Shown here in pieces: positions 55,418 to 63,692 of a DNA stretch of 64,000 nucleotides. This DNA comes from ZC4RG20 sp963702105 (GTDB lineage Bacteria > Pseudomonadota > Gammaproteobacteria > Steroidobacterales > Rariloculaceae), in NCBI GenBank assembly GCA_963702105.1, contig OY969712.1, positions 2,418,001 through 2,482,000 on the forward strand. Direction: 5' to 3'. Every line of letters begins with the position of its first letter. Within the stretch, counting starts at the first letter, position 1. The notes beneath the pieces were generated by a model. The model searched no databases. It saw nothing but the letters and a program-made list of their open reading frames with translations, and had not been told where the DNA came from. Position numbers and translations under genes: made by a program.

Positions 55418-55771
55418 TCACGTGAAGCAGGGGCCGAGCTCGCGCACCTCCACCGTGGCCCATTCCGCGGCAGGACATTCGGCGGCGATGGCCACGGCCT
55501 GATCGCGCGTCTCGCACTCGAGCAGGAAGAAGCCGCCCACCATCTCCTTCGTCTCGACGAACGGCCCGTCCATCGTGACGGGCCGGCCGTCCCGCACCTG
55601 CACGCGCACGCCGAGCGCATCGGTGCGCAAGGCCTGCGCGGCAGTCAGCAGGCCGCGCGATTTGAGCTCGTCGGCAAACTTCAGCATGCGCTCGTAGAGC
55701 TCTCGCCCTTCGGCCTCGCTGCGTTCCGCCCTCTGGCCCGCAGGCTCCACGATCAACAGCATGTAGCTCAC
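55418..55771 (-). CDS. YCII-related (DGPF) domain protein
   Basis: 117 residues from a GTG at 55771: SYMLLIVEPAGQRAE, LYERMLKFADELKSRGLLTAA, then RDGRPVTMDGPFVETKEMVGGFFLLE with the hallmark DGPF, and VEVRELG at the end. YCII proteins are small ferredoxin-like dimers often encoded with ECF sigma factors; none is adjacent here. The start overlaps the stop of the upstream glycosyltransferase gene (GTGA), so they are co-translated. Confidence 0.87.
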   Translation of the reverse strand: MSYMLLIVEPAGQRAERSEAEGRELYERMLKFADELKSRGLLTAAQALRTDALGVRVQVRDGRPVTMDGPFVETKEMVGGFFLLECETRDQAVAIAAECPAAEWATVEVRELGPCFT

Positions 55772-56928
55772 AGAATCTCTCCCGGGCGCGTCATCTCGCC
55801 GCTCGTCGGCTTGCCCTTGGTGTCCATGGCGCTGCCGCGCCACACGAAACTCGTTCCCGTCCAGCCCATGACCCAGAGCCAGGGCAGCATTGCGTCGCGG
55901 ACCACCATTAGCGCCGCGATGCGCAGCGAGGCGGGCCAGCCGTAACGACGGGCCAACAGCAGCTCGGCCCCGTACCAGGCGACGAAAAGCGCCAAGAAGC
56001 CGAGGACGGGAAGGCTGCCCGCCAGTGTGAGCGCCGCGGCGGCCGCCAGCGGCAGCAGCCCGCCGGAGAAGATCTCGGCTGCGTATACGTGCGGGAACGA
56101 CGAGCGGCGCAACCTTGCCCAGCGCAGCTGCCGGCGCCACATTTCGGCCAGCGACCTCGCCCCGAGCGGCTGCGGGAACGGAATTCTCACCATGCGCACC
56201 TTGCGCCCCTCGGCGCGCATGAGCTTGGTGAACGCGGCATCCTCGGCGGTTTCGCTCGCGAGCGCCTCCACTCCACCCGCCGAGTCGAGATGCTCGCGCT
56301 TCCAGAAGATCGTCTTGCCCTGGGCGTAGGCGATCCCGAGGGCGTCGGCGACCAGCAGCCAGCGCGCCTGATACGTATTCAAGAAGGCGCATTCGAGCTC
56401 CGCACCGAGCCCCTCGGGCCGGATGCCGACGGGCGGAGACGACACGACGCCCGTGTCGGCCCGCCAGCGCTCGAGCAGCTGATCGAGGTAGTCCGGCGGC
56501 ATCAGGACGTTGCTGTCCGTCATGACGATCCAGTCGTGCGCGGCCGCGCGACAACCCTTCACGAGGTTGTTGAGCTTTGGATTGATGCTGATGGGGTCGT
56601 CGCCGACGAGCAGCCGGGCCCGGACTTCGGCGTGCTCGGCCATGAGCCGCCGGATCAGGGGAACGACGCGATCGGCTTCCTCGGCCACGCAGTACAGGAG
56701 CTCGTAATCCGGATAATCGAGCGCGAACGCCGTAGCGAGCGTCTCGGCGATGCCGTTCTCGATTCCGCAGGCGGGCCGCAAAATGCTCACGGGAGGCCGC
56801 TCATGGCGCCGCTCGGGCGCGTGCCGCCTCCCCCTGCGTGCACGCGCGAGCAGCAGCGCTATGCCGCCGAAATGGGCCGCGGCGGGAATCGCGAACGCCG
56901 CGAGGGTTACTTCGAGAAGAATCGTCAG
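55768..56928 (-). CDS. GT21-type glycosyltransferase (ceramide glucosyltransferase / HpnI-like)
   Basis: About 386 residues. The start is uncertain: no ATG precedes TILLEVTLAAF, and CTG at 56928 or ATT at 56922 sits after GGGAG. One N-terminal membrane helix (FAIPAAAHFGGIALLLA), then a GT-A domain: PPVSILRPACGIENG, VGDDPISINPKLNNLVKG, the D-x-N motif VMTDSNVLMP, catalytic EDAAF, and RRQLRWARLRR. Two or three C-terminal membrane helices follow. This is the Q/RxxRW processive-type pattern of glucosylceramide synthase and the hopanoid enzyme HpnI. It should transfer a sugar to a lipid at the inner membrane. No hopanoid genes are nearby. Lies downstream of the ferredoxin reductase gene. Confidence 0.82.
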   Translation of the reverse strand: MTILLEVTLAAFAIPAAAHFGGIALLLARARRGRRHAPERRHERPPVSILRPACGIENGIAETLATAFALDYPDYELLYCVAEEADRVVPLIRRLMAEHAEVRARLLVGDDPISINPKLNNLVKGCRAAAHDWIVMTDSNVLMPPDYLDQLLERWRADTGVVSSPPVGIRPEGLGAELECAFLNTYQARWLLVADALGIAYAQGKTIFWKREHLDSAGGVEALASETAEDAAFTKLMRAEGRKVRMVRIPFPQPLGARSLAEMWRRQLRWARLRRSSFPHVYAAEIFSGGLLPLAAAAALTLAGSLPVLGFLALFVAWYGAELLLARRYGWPASLRIAALMVVRDAMLPWLWVMGWTGTSFVWRGSAMDTKGKPTSGEMTRPGEIL

Positions 56929-57068
56929 ACTCCCGCGCGATCGCCGGCGGCTGAAGAGCCGTCTCCGATCGCGGCCGTCGCCGCGGGCGATCTGGTTCCC
57001 ACTACTCGCTCCGCACGCAATGACATCGAACAAGTGCGCGCCGAGCGTACCACCCGCTCCCGTCCGGC

Positions 57069-58040
57069 TCAATCGAGCGGCGAAATAGGGCTCTGACCCC
57101 TTTTTTCGGGCGTGCTCGCGAGATCGTGCCGCAATTGGGCCACGGCCGCCGCGTCGTCGAGGTCGATGACGGGGTCCGCGTCGTATTGCTCCCACCACAG
57201 CGAGGCCGGCCGCTCGGCCGGCACGCCGAGGGCTCTGCGAATGCGCCGGTGGAACGGCACGAACCCGCGCCGCGCGAGCCGCTCGATGCAGCGTGCGATC
57301 GTGCCCTGCAGGCCGCAGACGAGCACGGCCGCGCGGGCCGGGGTAAGGCCGCCGGGGCCGAGCCCCGTCCGCTGCTCGAAGTCCTCGAGGCGGCCGGGCA
57401 GGAAGTAGTCCTCGGCGCGGCCCGCGTCGCCGGCCCAGCTCGGCGCCTCCTGGGGACGGCTCACGCTGCCGAAGTAGCGCAGCCCGTTCTGCTCGGCGTA
57501 CGTGGAAAGCTCACCTGCATAACACAGGTCCGCCGGATACGAAGCCGCGTGAATGAGGGCGAAGCGGCTCAGGTCGGCTCGGCGGTCCGAGAGTCGCGCG
57601 CTGCGCAGCATGCTCACGAACGGCGCGAGCCCCGTGCCCGCGGAGACACACACTCTTAGGCGCGGGTCATCGTCGCCGAGTGTATCGCGGATCGTGAACT
57701 TGCCGACGGGCTTGCGGGTCATGTCGATGCGCGCGCCCTCCTCGAGCGGCCACAGCAGATGCGTGAACGGATTGCTCGAGGCCGGCCGCCGCACGAAGCG
57801 AATGTAGAACTCGAACACACCCTGCTGCTCCGGCGCCGAAAGGATCGACATGGAGCGGCGCACGGCGCCGAGCTCGGGAAGCGCCTCGTTGTTGAGCCCG
57901 AGCGCGACGTACTGACCCGGCACGAAGGCCGGGTCAGCGTCGAGGGGCTCGTCGTAGCGGATGTGAAACGTCGCAAGCTCGGGCGTGAAGTCCTCGCGCC
58001 GGACCAGCGTCGCGTTGTAGTCGAGCCGCTTCGCGGTCAC
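57069..58040 (-). CDS. Ferredoxin/flavodoxin-NADP reductase-like flavoprotein
   Basis: 323 residues from a GTG at 58040. FAD-binding barrel with GQYVALGL and RRSMSILSAPE (the RxYS-type motif with Met for Tyr), then the pyridine-nucleotide domain with VCVSAGTGLAPFVSML and AAVLVCGLQGTI. Unlike plain Fpr proteins it has a C-terminal extension of about 60 residues (RRALGVPAERPASLWWEQYD, then AAVAQLRHDL). It should move electrons between NAD(P)H and an iron-sulfur or flavin partner. Six bases downstream of the quinohemoprotein gene, so one operon; whether it feeds or drains that enzyme is unknown. Confidence 0.82.
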   Translation of the reverse strand: MTAKRLDYNATLVRREDFTPELATFHIRYDEPLDADPAFVPGQYVALGLNNEALPELGAVRRSMSILSAPEQQGVFEFYIRFVRRPASSNPFTHLLWPLEEGARIDMTRKPVGKFTIRDTLGDDDPRLRVCVSAGTGLAPFVSMLRSARLSDRRADLSRFALIHAASYPADLCYAGELSTYAEQNGLRYFGSVSRPQEAPSWAGDAGRAEDYFLPGRLEDFEQRTGLGPGGLTPARAAVLVCGLQGTIARCIERLARRGFVPFHRRIRRALGVPAERPASLWWEQYDADPVIDLDDAAAVAQLRHDLASTPEKRGQSPISPLD

Positions 58041-58046
58041 CTTGCG

Positions 58047-59993
58047 CTATTCGACTCCGAAGGCCAGCAGCACGTTGCCGCCGGCCGCACCTGCGCTGAT
58101 GCCGTAACCGGAGCCGATGTACACCATGCCACCCGCGACGACGGCACCCGTAGAGGCGATCGAGCCGCCGTGCGCCGGCACGCCGTTCACGGCGTCGAAG
58201 GACTGCGCCGTGTCGAACGACCAGAGCATCTTGCCGTCCGCCTCGGAGACGGCATAAAGCACTCCGTTCGTCGCCCCCTCGAACACGACGCCCGGTATCG
58301 TCGTCGGCGCCGCCCCGAGCGCGCTGCCATGCCCGACGGGATCGGGCTTGAACTGCCAGACGCGCTTGCCCGTCGCCGGGTCGATGGCCATGAGCCCGGC
58401 ACCGCCGTCACCGTAGAACGTGTAGCGCGGGCCCGCGGCTCCGCCCCAGACGATGCCGCCGCCGCCGAAGCGCCGCGTCCCGCCGGGCTCGCCGCCCGCG
58501 ACGTTCACGCGATAGAGCAGCTTGCCGTTTGCGTCCGGATCCATGGCGAACACGTCGCCGGCCTTCGTTCCGCCCGTCAGCACGCGCCGGCCGTCGGGCA
58601 GCGTCGCGAGCACGGGCGAGTTGCCGATATCCATGTCCGGGCCGAGACGCTCGGGACACGCCGGGCTCACGTTGTCGCCGCCGCAGCCGCCCATGAAGAC
58701 GTCGTTCTCGGTGGCCTGGTACGCCCACAGGAGCTTGCCGGTATCGATGTCCACGGCCATGACGCCGTCCGTCGTCTTCGGCGATGGCGCCGTCGTCGCG
58801 TCGCCCGTGCCGAAATAGACGGCATGCCGCACGGGATCGATGGTCGGCGAGTTCCAGACCGCTCCGCCCGCGGGCTTGTACAGTGTCACACCATTCGGCA
58901 AGGTCTCGTAGGGTTTCGGCTCGCCCGGCACGACATAGGCCTTCCAGATCTGCTCGCCCGTATTCGCGTCGAGCGCGACGACGCTGCCGCGCGACGTGCA
59001 GCACGGGTAACCCGGATTGCCGCTGCTGAACTCCTCAGAGGAGGAGACGGGCACGATGACCTTACCCTCGTAAAGCTTGAGGCCTGCCGTGATGCGCGCA
59101 ACGAAGTGCGGGTCGACGTGCGTCTTCCATAGGACCTTGCCGTCCTGCACGTCCAAGGCATACACGTTGGCGTGGCCGTCGCCGAAATACACGGCGTAGC
59201 GCGTGGCGCCCTGCCCCGTTACGGGGCCGACCATAGCTTCGCCGCGTACGATGGAGCCCTGCTGGAACGACCAGTAGACGCAGCCCGTGTGCGCGTCGAG
59301 CGAATAGAAGTAGCCGTTGTCGCTGCCGACGAAAATGCGCCCGCCCACCACGGTCGGCTGCGCATTCGACGTGAGCCCGACGGGATAGGCGAAGACCCAC
59401 TTGAGCTTGAGCTTCGGGACGTCGGCGGCCGCGAGCCCGGCCTGGTCCCCGGGTTGAAAGCGCGTGTTCGAGAGATTCGCCCCCCAGCCGTTCCAGGCCG
59501 GCCCCTGACTGATGCCGGGGAAAGGCGGATTCGCCGGGCACTGGTTCGGCATGCGGCTCGCGTCGCCCGCATCGGTGCTGCCGAGGTTGCGGCCGGACAT
59601 GAACTCGGCCAGGCGCCGCTTCTGCACGTCCGAGAGCCCCTTGGACTGCTCCTGCATGTCCCCCGTCGTGAGCGCGGCGTAGATCTTCTCGGGCGACATG
59701 TCGCGGATCGCCACGGGCGACTGGGCCTTCGGCACTTTGGGATTGCCATGGCAAACCGAGCACCGCGTCTGAAACGTCGCGAGGCCGGACTCGGTCCCGG
59801 GCCCCGACCGCAGCGCGGTCTTCGGCTGCGCCGCGTCGGCGCGCGCCGCGCTCGGAGCCGGCTGATCGTTCTGCGCCAGCTGAGCCAACACGGCCCCAGC
59901 GGCGCCGCTGTCGCTGCCGACCGGATCCGCCCATCCGCATACGGCCATACCCAATCCGGCGACGAGCGCCGCCCAGCGCAGATGTTCTTTCAT
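58047..59993 (-). CDS. PQQ-dependent quinohemoprotein dehydrogenase (polyvinyl-alcohol-dehydrogenase-like)
   Basis: 648 residues from the ATG at 59993 (GAGGGGGCT upstream). Signal peptide, then an N-terminal cytochrome c domain with CSVCH (Cys78, Cys81, His82). The eight-bladed PQQ propeller follows: WNGWGANLSNTRFQ, PKLKLKWVFAYP, vicinal cysteines in GYPCCTSRGSVVALDANTGEQIWKAY, GGAVWNSPTIDP, GPDMDIGNSPVL, GGTKAGDVFAMDPD, and several W-x-F blade ends. Haem-first order matches polyvinyl alcohol dehydrogenase (PvaA type) rather than the type II alcohol dehydrogenases, where haem is C-terminal. It oxidises alcohols in the periplasm and passes electrons to a c-type carrier. PQQ biosynthesis genes are not in the window. 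Confidence 0.87.
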   Translation of the reverse strand: MKEHLRWAALVAGLGMAVCGWADPVGSDSGAAGAVLAQLAQNDQPAPSAARADAAQPKTALRSGPGTESGLATFQTRCSVCHGNPKVPKAQSPVAIRDMSPEKIYAALTTGDMQEQSKGLSDVQKRRLAEFMSGRNLGSTDAGDASRMPNQCPANPPFPGISQGPAWNGWGANLSNTRFQPGDQAGLAAADVPKLKLKWVFAYPVGLTSNAQPTVVGGRIFVGSDNGYFYSLDAHTGCVYWSFQQGSIVRGEAMVGPVTGQGATRYAVYFGDGHANVYALDVQDGKVLWKTHVDPHFVARITAGLKLYEGKVIVPVSSSEEFSSGNPGYPCCTSRGSVVALDANTGEQIWKAYVVPGEPKPYETLPNGVTLYKPAGGAVWNSPTIDPVRHAVYFGTGDATTAPSPKTTDGVMAVDIDTGKLLWAYQATENDVFMGGCGGDNVSPACPERLGPDMDIGNSPVLATLPDGRRVLTGGTKAGDVFAMDPDANGKLLYRVNVAGGEPGGTRRFGGGGIVWGGAAGPRYTFYGDGGAGLMAIDPATGKRVWQFKPDPVGHGSALGAAPTTIPGVVFEGATNGVLYAVSEADGKMLWSFDTAQSFDAVNGVPAHGGSIASTGAVVAGGMVYIGSGYGISAGAAGGNVLLAFGVE

Positions 59994-60084
59994 AGCCCCC
60001 TCGTTGTTCTTTGGTGTGCTGCGGTGACGACGACTGTACGCCAACGCGCCTGCGAGGTCACGATACGGCCGCGCAGCGCAGATG

Positions 60085-61560
60085 TCAGAAGCCCCCGCCC
60101 GTGCGGAAGCCGCCCCCGCCGCCGAAGCCGCCGCCCGTATGGAAGCCCCCGCCGCCGAAGCCCCCGCCCGTGTGAAAGCCGCCGCCGCCGAAGCCGCCCC
60201 CACCCGGCCTGTGCCACGGGCCCGGCCCCCGCGGGAACCCGCCGCTTCCGAAAGCCGGATTCGCGCCCATGGCTCGGTAGCGCTGCTGCTTGACCAGCGC
60301 TTCCCATAAGTCGGGCACGGGCAGCGCACCGGAAAGCAGCTGATTCAACAACGTCGCGACCAGCGCGCCGTTGATGAACTCCGAGGAGAAGGCGTCGTAA
60401 CGCCGTGCCTTGAAGCGCGAGCGCACTTCCTCGAGGCGCTTCGCGCGCTCGGCGTGTTCCTCTTGAAGCTTGCGATAGCGGGCGACCTCGTCCTCGAGGC
60501 GCGGCGTCTCGGCGCGGACCTCGGTGATCCGATCGACGGCGGCGTCGTCGTCCGGGCTCGGCGTCCGGTTCGCGCGGTCCCTGAGCGCCCGCATCTTCTC
60601 GGTGCGCAGCGCGTCGGTCAGCAGCTTGTAGCAGGCGCGCGATAGGTCGTCCTCGCCGGCCGAATACGCCGCGCGCTTCTCGACGAGGGCCGCGACCGCG
60701 GCCTCCTGAGCCGCGATGCGCTCGTCCACGGCCCCGAGCGCCCGCTCGGCCGCTTCGAGCTCGGCGCGCCGCTGCGGCACACCGGCGGCGGCCGCCGCCT
60801 TCTCTTCCGCCGCGCGCAGCGCCGCCACGTCCTCGTCCGCGAGTGCGCGCATGCGCTGCGCGTGCTCGTCGAACTTCCCGGGCAGCTCCGTCAGCATCCA
60901 ATAGTCGCGGCGCAGCGGCTCGAAGCCCTCGACGCGCGCCACCCAGCCGTCGAGCAGGCGCGGGAGCGCGCCCGCGCGGTACCGCGGGGTTCCGAAGCCG
61001 CGCCCCCAGAGGTAGGCGAACAGGCGGTCCGCCTCGTACGGCTTGCCCTTCTCGATGCGATCGGTGCGGGCAGCCCGCGCCTTGGCCTCGGCGAGATCGG
61101 CGACGGCGTCGGAGCCGTGCGCCTTCTCGAGCAGCGCCTCGTATGCGGCGTCGGCCTTCAGCTGCGCCTGCGCCTCGGCCTCGGCGGCGTCTACGGCCTG
61201 CTCGGCCGCCTCGACTTTCGCATGCTGGCCCGCGCGCTCTGCCTCGATCTTGCCGAGCGCCTCCTGGCTCGCCGCAATCTCTTCGCCAAGCTTCCTCTGC
61301 GCCTCGCCCCGCTGCGCGAGCAGGCCGGCGACGCGCTTGCCCGTATCGTCGAGCGCGTCCACGAGCTCGCCGCTCTCGATCTCCTTGAGCCGCACGCGCG
61401 CCAAGACGCTCAGCGCGCCGAGCTCGGACTGGCGCAGCTGCTCGAGCTCCGCTGTCGAGCGCTGCAGGCGCGCATCGAGGTTGTCGACCTCCAATCGCGT
61501 CGCCTCGAGCATCCGCTCGATGAGGCGCAGCACTTCCGTGCCGCTCAGGCTCTGGTTCAC
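60085..61560 (-). CDS. Coiled-coil protein with Gly-rich FHTGGGF tail
   Basis: 491 residues. Long alpha-helical coiled coils (about 10-175 and 245-410), broken by a compact middle region (YEADRLFAYLWGRGFGTPRYRAGALPRLLDGWVARVEGFEPLRRDYWML). The tail (about 440-491) consists of repeats of GGGGF-HTGGGFG. No signal peptide. Nine bases downstream of the DUF6384 gene and certainly in its operon. The Gly/Phe/His tail looks like a low-complexity, possibly self-associating or metal-binding module. The tail codes for near-identical DNA units, so its repeat number may vary. Family function unknown; such three-gene operons encode cytosolic or membrane-attached stress-type proteins by guilt of association only. 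Confidence 0.75.
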   Translation of the reverse strand: MNQSLSGTEVLRLIERMLEATRLEVDNLDARLQRSTAELEQLRQSELGALSVLARVRLKEIESGELVDALDDTGKRVAGLLAQRGEAQRKLGEEIAASQEALGKIEAERAGQHAKVEAAEQAVDAAEAEAQAQLKADAAYEALLEKAHGSDAVADLAEAKARAARTDRIEKGKPYEADRLFAYLWGRGFGTPRYRAGALPRLLDGWVARVEGFEPLRRDYWMLTELPGKFDEHAQRMRALADEDVAALRAAEEKAAAAAGVPQRRAELEAAERALGAVDERIAAQEAAVAALVEKRAAYSAGEDDLSRACYKLLTDALRTEKMRALRDRANRTPSPDDDAAVDRITEVRAETPRLEDEVARYRKLQEEHAERAKRLEEVRSRFKARRYDAFSSEFINGALVATLLNQLLSGALPVPDLWEALVKQQRYRAMGANPAFGSGGFPRGPGPWHRPGGGGFGGGGFHTGGGFGGGGFHTGGGFGGGGGFRTGGGF

Positions 61561-61569
61561 TTCCGGCTC

Positions 61570-62490
61570 CTACCAGCTCGTGATTGCGGCGCCCGTCGTC
61601 GCGATCGAGTAATCGGGATCGAGCTCGCCGCGGCGCTTCGCGCCGACGACGCGCTGCTCGATGATGCCGTCGTCGCGCGCGTCCGCGGCGACGCGGTCGT
61701 AGGTCGCCTCGTCGACGCGCAGCCCCCACTTCTTGACGACGCGCGTGCGGCCGTCCTCCTCGCTTCGAATCGGCAGCGCGAGGACCTGCCCGTTCGGCGC
61801 TACCGCCTCGACGACGAGGTAGTAGTTGCGCGTCCGCGGGCTGCCGTTCGGCACTCGCCACACGCCGCTGCGTTCCCCGGGGCGCGAGACGATCCGGAGC
61901 TCGTACCGGCGCTCGAGGCGAGCCTCGAGCGAGCGCAGGCTCGCGACGGCCGTGCGGGCTGCAGAGTACTCGTGCTGGGCGAGCGCCGACTCGGCCGCCG
62001 TGTGCAGCGCGCCGGCCTCGCCCAAGGCCTTCGCGTCCTTCGTCGAAGCGACGACGGTCTGATAGGCCGTCTCGGCGGCGGCCGGCAGCTCGGCGGCGGC
62101 CCGCAGCGCGGGCCCCCTCACCAGCAGCTGGAAACCGAGCGCAGCCGCCGCGAGCACGACGGCCGCCCCTGCCGCCCATTTGCCCCAGCGACCGCGAGTC
62201 ACATAAAGCACGCAGAGCGAGCGCGCGAAGCTCGGCGCACGGCCGGCGTAAACGAAGCGGTTCTCGCGCAGCGCGCGGACGCCCTGCGCCAGCACGTCGT
62301 CGCTGACCTCGATGCCCTGGGCGCCGTAGATCTCCTTGAGGCGGGCCAGCAGGCGCTGGTCGCGGTCGTCAGCCTCGAGCTCGCGGTCGAGCATGAGCTC
62401 GCGGTGGCGCAACGTATCGACGACGTCCATCGCCAGCATGAGCTCGTCGAGCGGCGCCGTCGCGCTCTTCTGGGTCGCGGTAGCGTGCAT
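61570..62490 (-). CDS. DUF6384 family membrane protein
   Basis: 306 residues from the ATG at 62490; the longer frame upstream is antisense-like shadow over the next gene. N-terminal helical region LDELMLAMDVVDTLRHRELMLDRELEADDRDQRLLARLKEIYGAQGIEV, then VLAQGVRALRENRFVYAGRAPSFARSL. One membrane helix follows (about residues 110-130, WAAGAAVVLAAAALGFQLLV), then a periplasmic part with helices and a C-terminal beta domain (YYLVVEAVAPNGQVLALPI, VVKKWGLRVDEATYDRVAAD). This is the DUF6384 pattern. It lies between two coiled-coil proteins with gaps of 26 and 9 bases. It may anchor them to the inner membrane. Confidence 0.8.
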   Translation of the reverse strand: MHATATQKSATAPLDELMLAMDVVDTLRHRELMLDRELEADDRDQRLLARLKEIYGAQGIEVSDDVLAQGVRALRENRFVYAGRAPSFARSLCVLYVTRGRWGKWAAGAAVVLAAAALGFQLLVRGPALRAAAELPAAAETAYQTVVASTKDAKALGEAGALHTAAESALAQHEYSAARTAVASLRSLEARLERRYELRIVSRPGERSGVWRVPNGSPRTRNYYLVVEAVAPNGQVLALPIRSEEDGRTRVVKKWGLRVDEATYDRVAADARDDGIIEQRVVGAKRRGELDPDYSIATTGAAITSW

Positions 62491-62516
62491 CCCCGTCGCT
62501 CCGTTCGGCTCGCCGC

Positions 62517-63692
62517 TCAAGACGGACGCGGCCCCTCGAGCGCGATCGCGTCGCCGCTCTGCACGAGCCTCGCGAGCCGCCGCTTGCCGGTCTCGACGGC
62601 CTCGCCGATCTCGGCGGCATTGCGCGTGCTGAGGGCGCGCATCTCGGCAATGATCTCGCGCGAGCGCTCCTGGTAGTTGACGACGGAGCTCACGAGCTTC
62701 TTGACCGCTTCGGCGCGGATCGTCGGCCCGTAGCCGGCCTTGAGCGCGGCTTCCTGCACCTTGCCGCCGATGTCCGCGAGGTCTTCGAGACTGCGGCTCA
62801 CGCCCTCCTTCATGGCATCGAGCGTGCGCGTGCTCTCGTTGAGCCCGTGCAGACCCGTGAACGAAGCGCTGAGCGCCGTCAGCACCGTCTCGTTCGTGCC
62901 GAAGAACGACACCGCCTGCTTGTAGACGCGATCCTTCACGTTCGTGGTCTGCACAAGGCGGCCCATGACCACCTCCGAAGTGTTGTACCCGACCGTGAGG
63001 TTGTCCGAAAGATCCTTGCAGATCTGGAAGCGCTCCTCGGCCGACTGCACGGCGCGCAGCTGCTCGTCGCGCGCGAGCTCGAGCTTCGCGCGTGCGACGG
63101 AATCCTCGGCCGGCGCCTGCTCCACTGCGTTCATCGCGTCCTTGAGCTTGGCCTGCTCGCCCGAGAGCCGCGCCTCGGCGGTCTTCATGACCTCGAGCGC
63201 GAGAATCTCGGCCTCCTTGAGCGCGCCGCGAAAATCCTGATAGGCCTCGAGGATCGTATGCTCGCGCTCGATCTGATCGTTCGTGTCCTTCGCGACCTCC
63301 AGATAGAGGCGCTTGATCTTCTCGAACCGGCCCGCGATGTCCCCCCGCGTCGCCTTCATCCACACGTTCTGCAGACGCTCCCACGTGTCGATCTTGCCGT
63401 CCTCGAGCTGCTCGACCATGGCCTTGGAGTCGTCGCGAATGCTGTTGAACGCCTCGGTGATCTGCCCGTACCGGTCGCCCAGAGCCATGGCCGATATCTG
63501 CTCGCGCACGACCTGGTTGAACAGCGAGGCCTGGCTCAGCGTCCGCGCGATGGCGACGACCTTGTCCTGGTCGAGGTCGGAGATGCGGTTGAGCAGCGCG
63601 ATGATCGGCGCCTCCTCGGTCTTCTCCGGCACGAGGCCGAGATCGCGGAGACGCAGCATGGCTTTGTCTAGGTACTGGATCGGAGTGGTCAT
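62517..63692 (-). CDS. Helical cytosolic protein of the DUF6384 operon, TelA/cell-surface-like
   Basis: 391 residues from the ATG at 63692 with GAGG upstream; the frame to 63935 has no good start. Almost wholly helical: YLDKAMLRLRDLGLVPEKT, LLNRISDLDQDKVVAIARTLSQ, VWMKATRGDIAGRFEKIKRLYLEVAKDT, YNTSEVVMGRLVQTTNVKDRVYKQAVSFFGTNETVLTALSASFTGLHGLNESTRTLDAMKEG. The last stretch recalls TelA-type toxic-anion-resistance proteins, but I cannot confirm it. No signal or membrane segment. First gene of the three-gene operon. Confidence 0.75.
   Translation of the reverse strand: MTTPIQYLDKAMLRLRDLGLVPEKTEEAPIIALLNRISDLDQDKVVAIARTLSQASLFNQVVREQISAMALGDRYGQITEAFNSIRDDSKAMVEQLEDGKIDTWERLQNVWMKATRGDIAGRFEKIKRLYLEVAKDTNDQIEREHTILEAYQDFRGALKEAEILALEVMKTAEARLSGEQAKLKDAMNAVEQAPAEDSVARAKLELARDEQLRAVQSAEERFQICKDLSDNLTVGYNTSEVVMGRLVQTTNVKDRVYKQAVSFFGTNETVLTALSASFTGLHGLNESTRTLDAMKEGVSRSLEDLADIGGKVQEAALKAGYGPTIRAEAVKKLVSSVVNYQERSREIIAEMRALSTRNAAEIGEAVETGKRRLARLVQSGDAIALEGPRPS

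Noticed and set aside
57069..57198. Glycosyltransferase starting at 57198
   Set aside because: The extra 90 residues are Arg-rich, overlap the ferredoxin reductase gene and do not resemble the GT21 N-terminus, which begins with a membrane helix near 56928.
59990..62179. A 729-codon leftward frame overlapping two genes
   Set aside because: Extremely Arg/Gly/Ala-rich, out of frame with the coiled-coil and DUF6384 proteins; a high-GC shadow.
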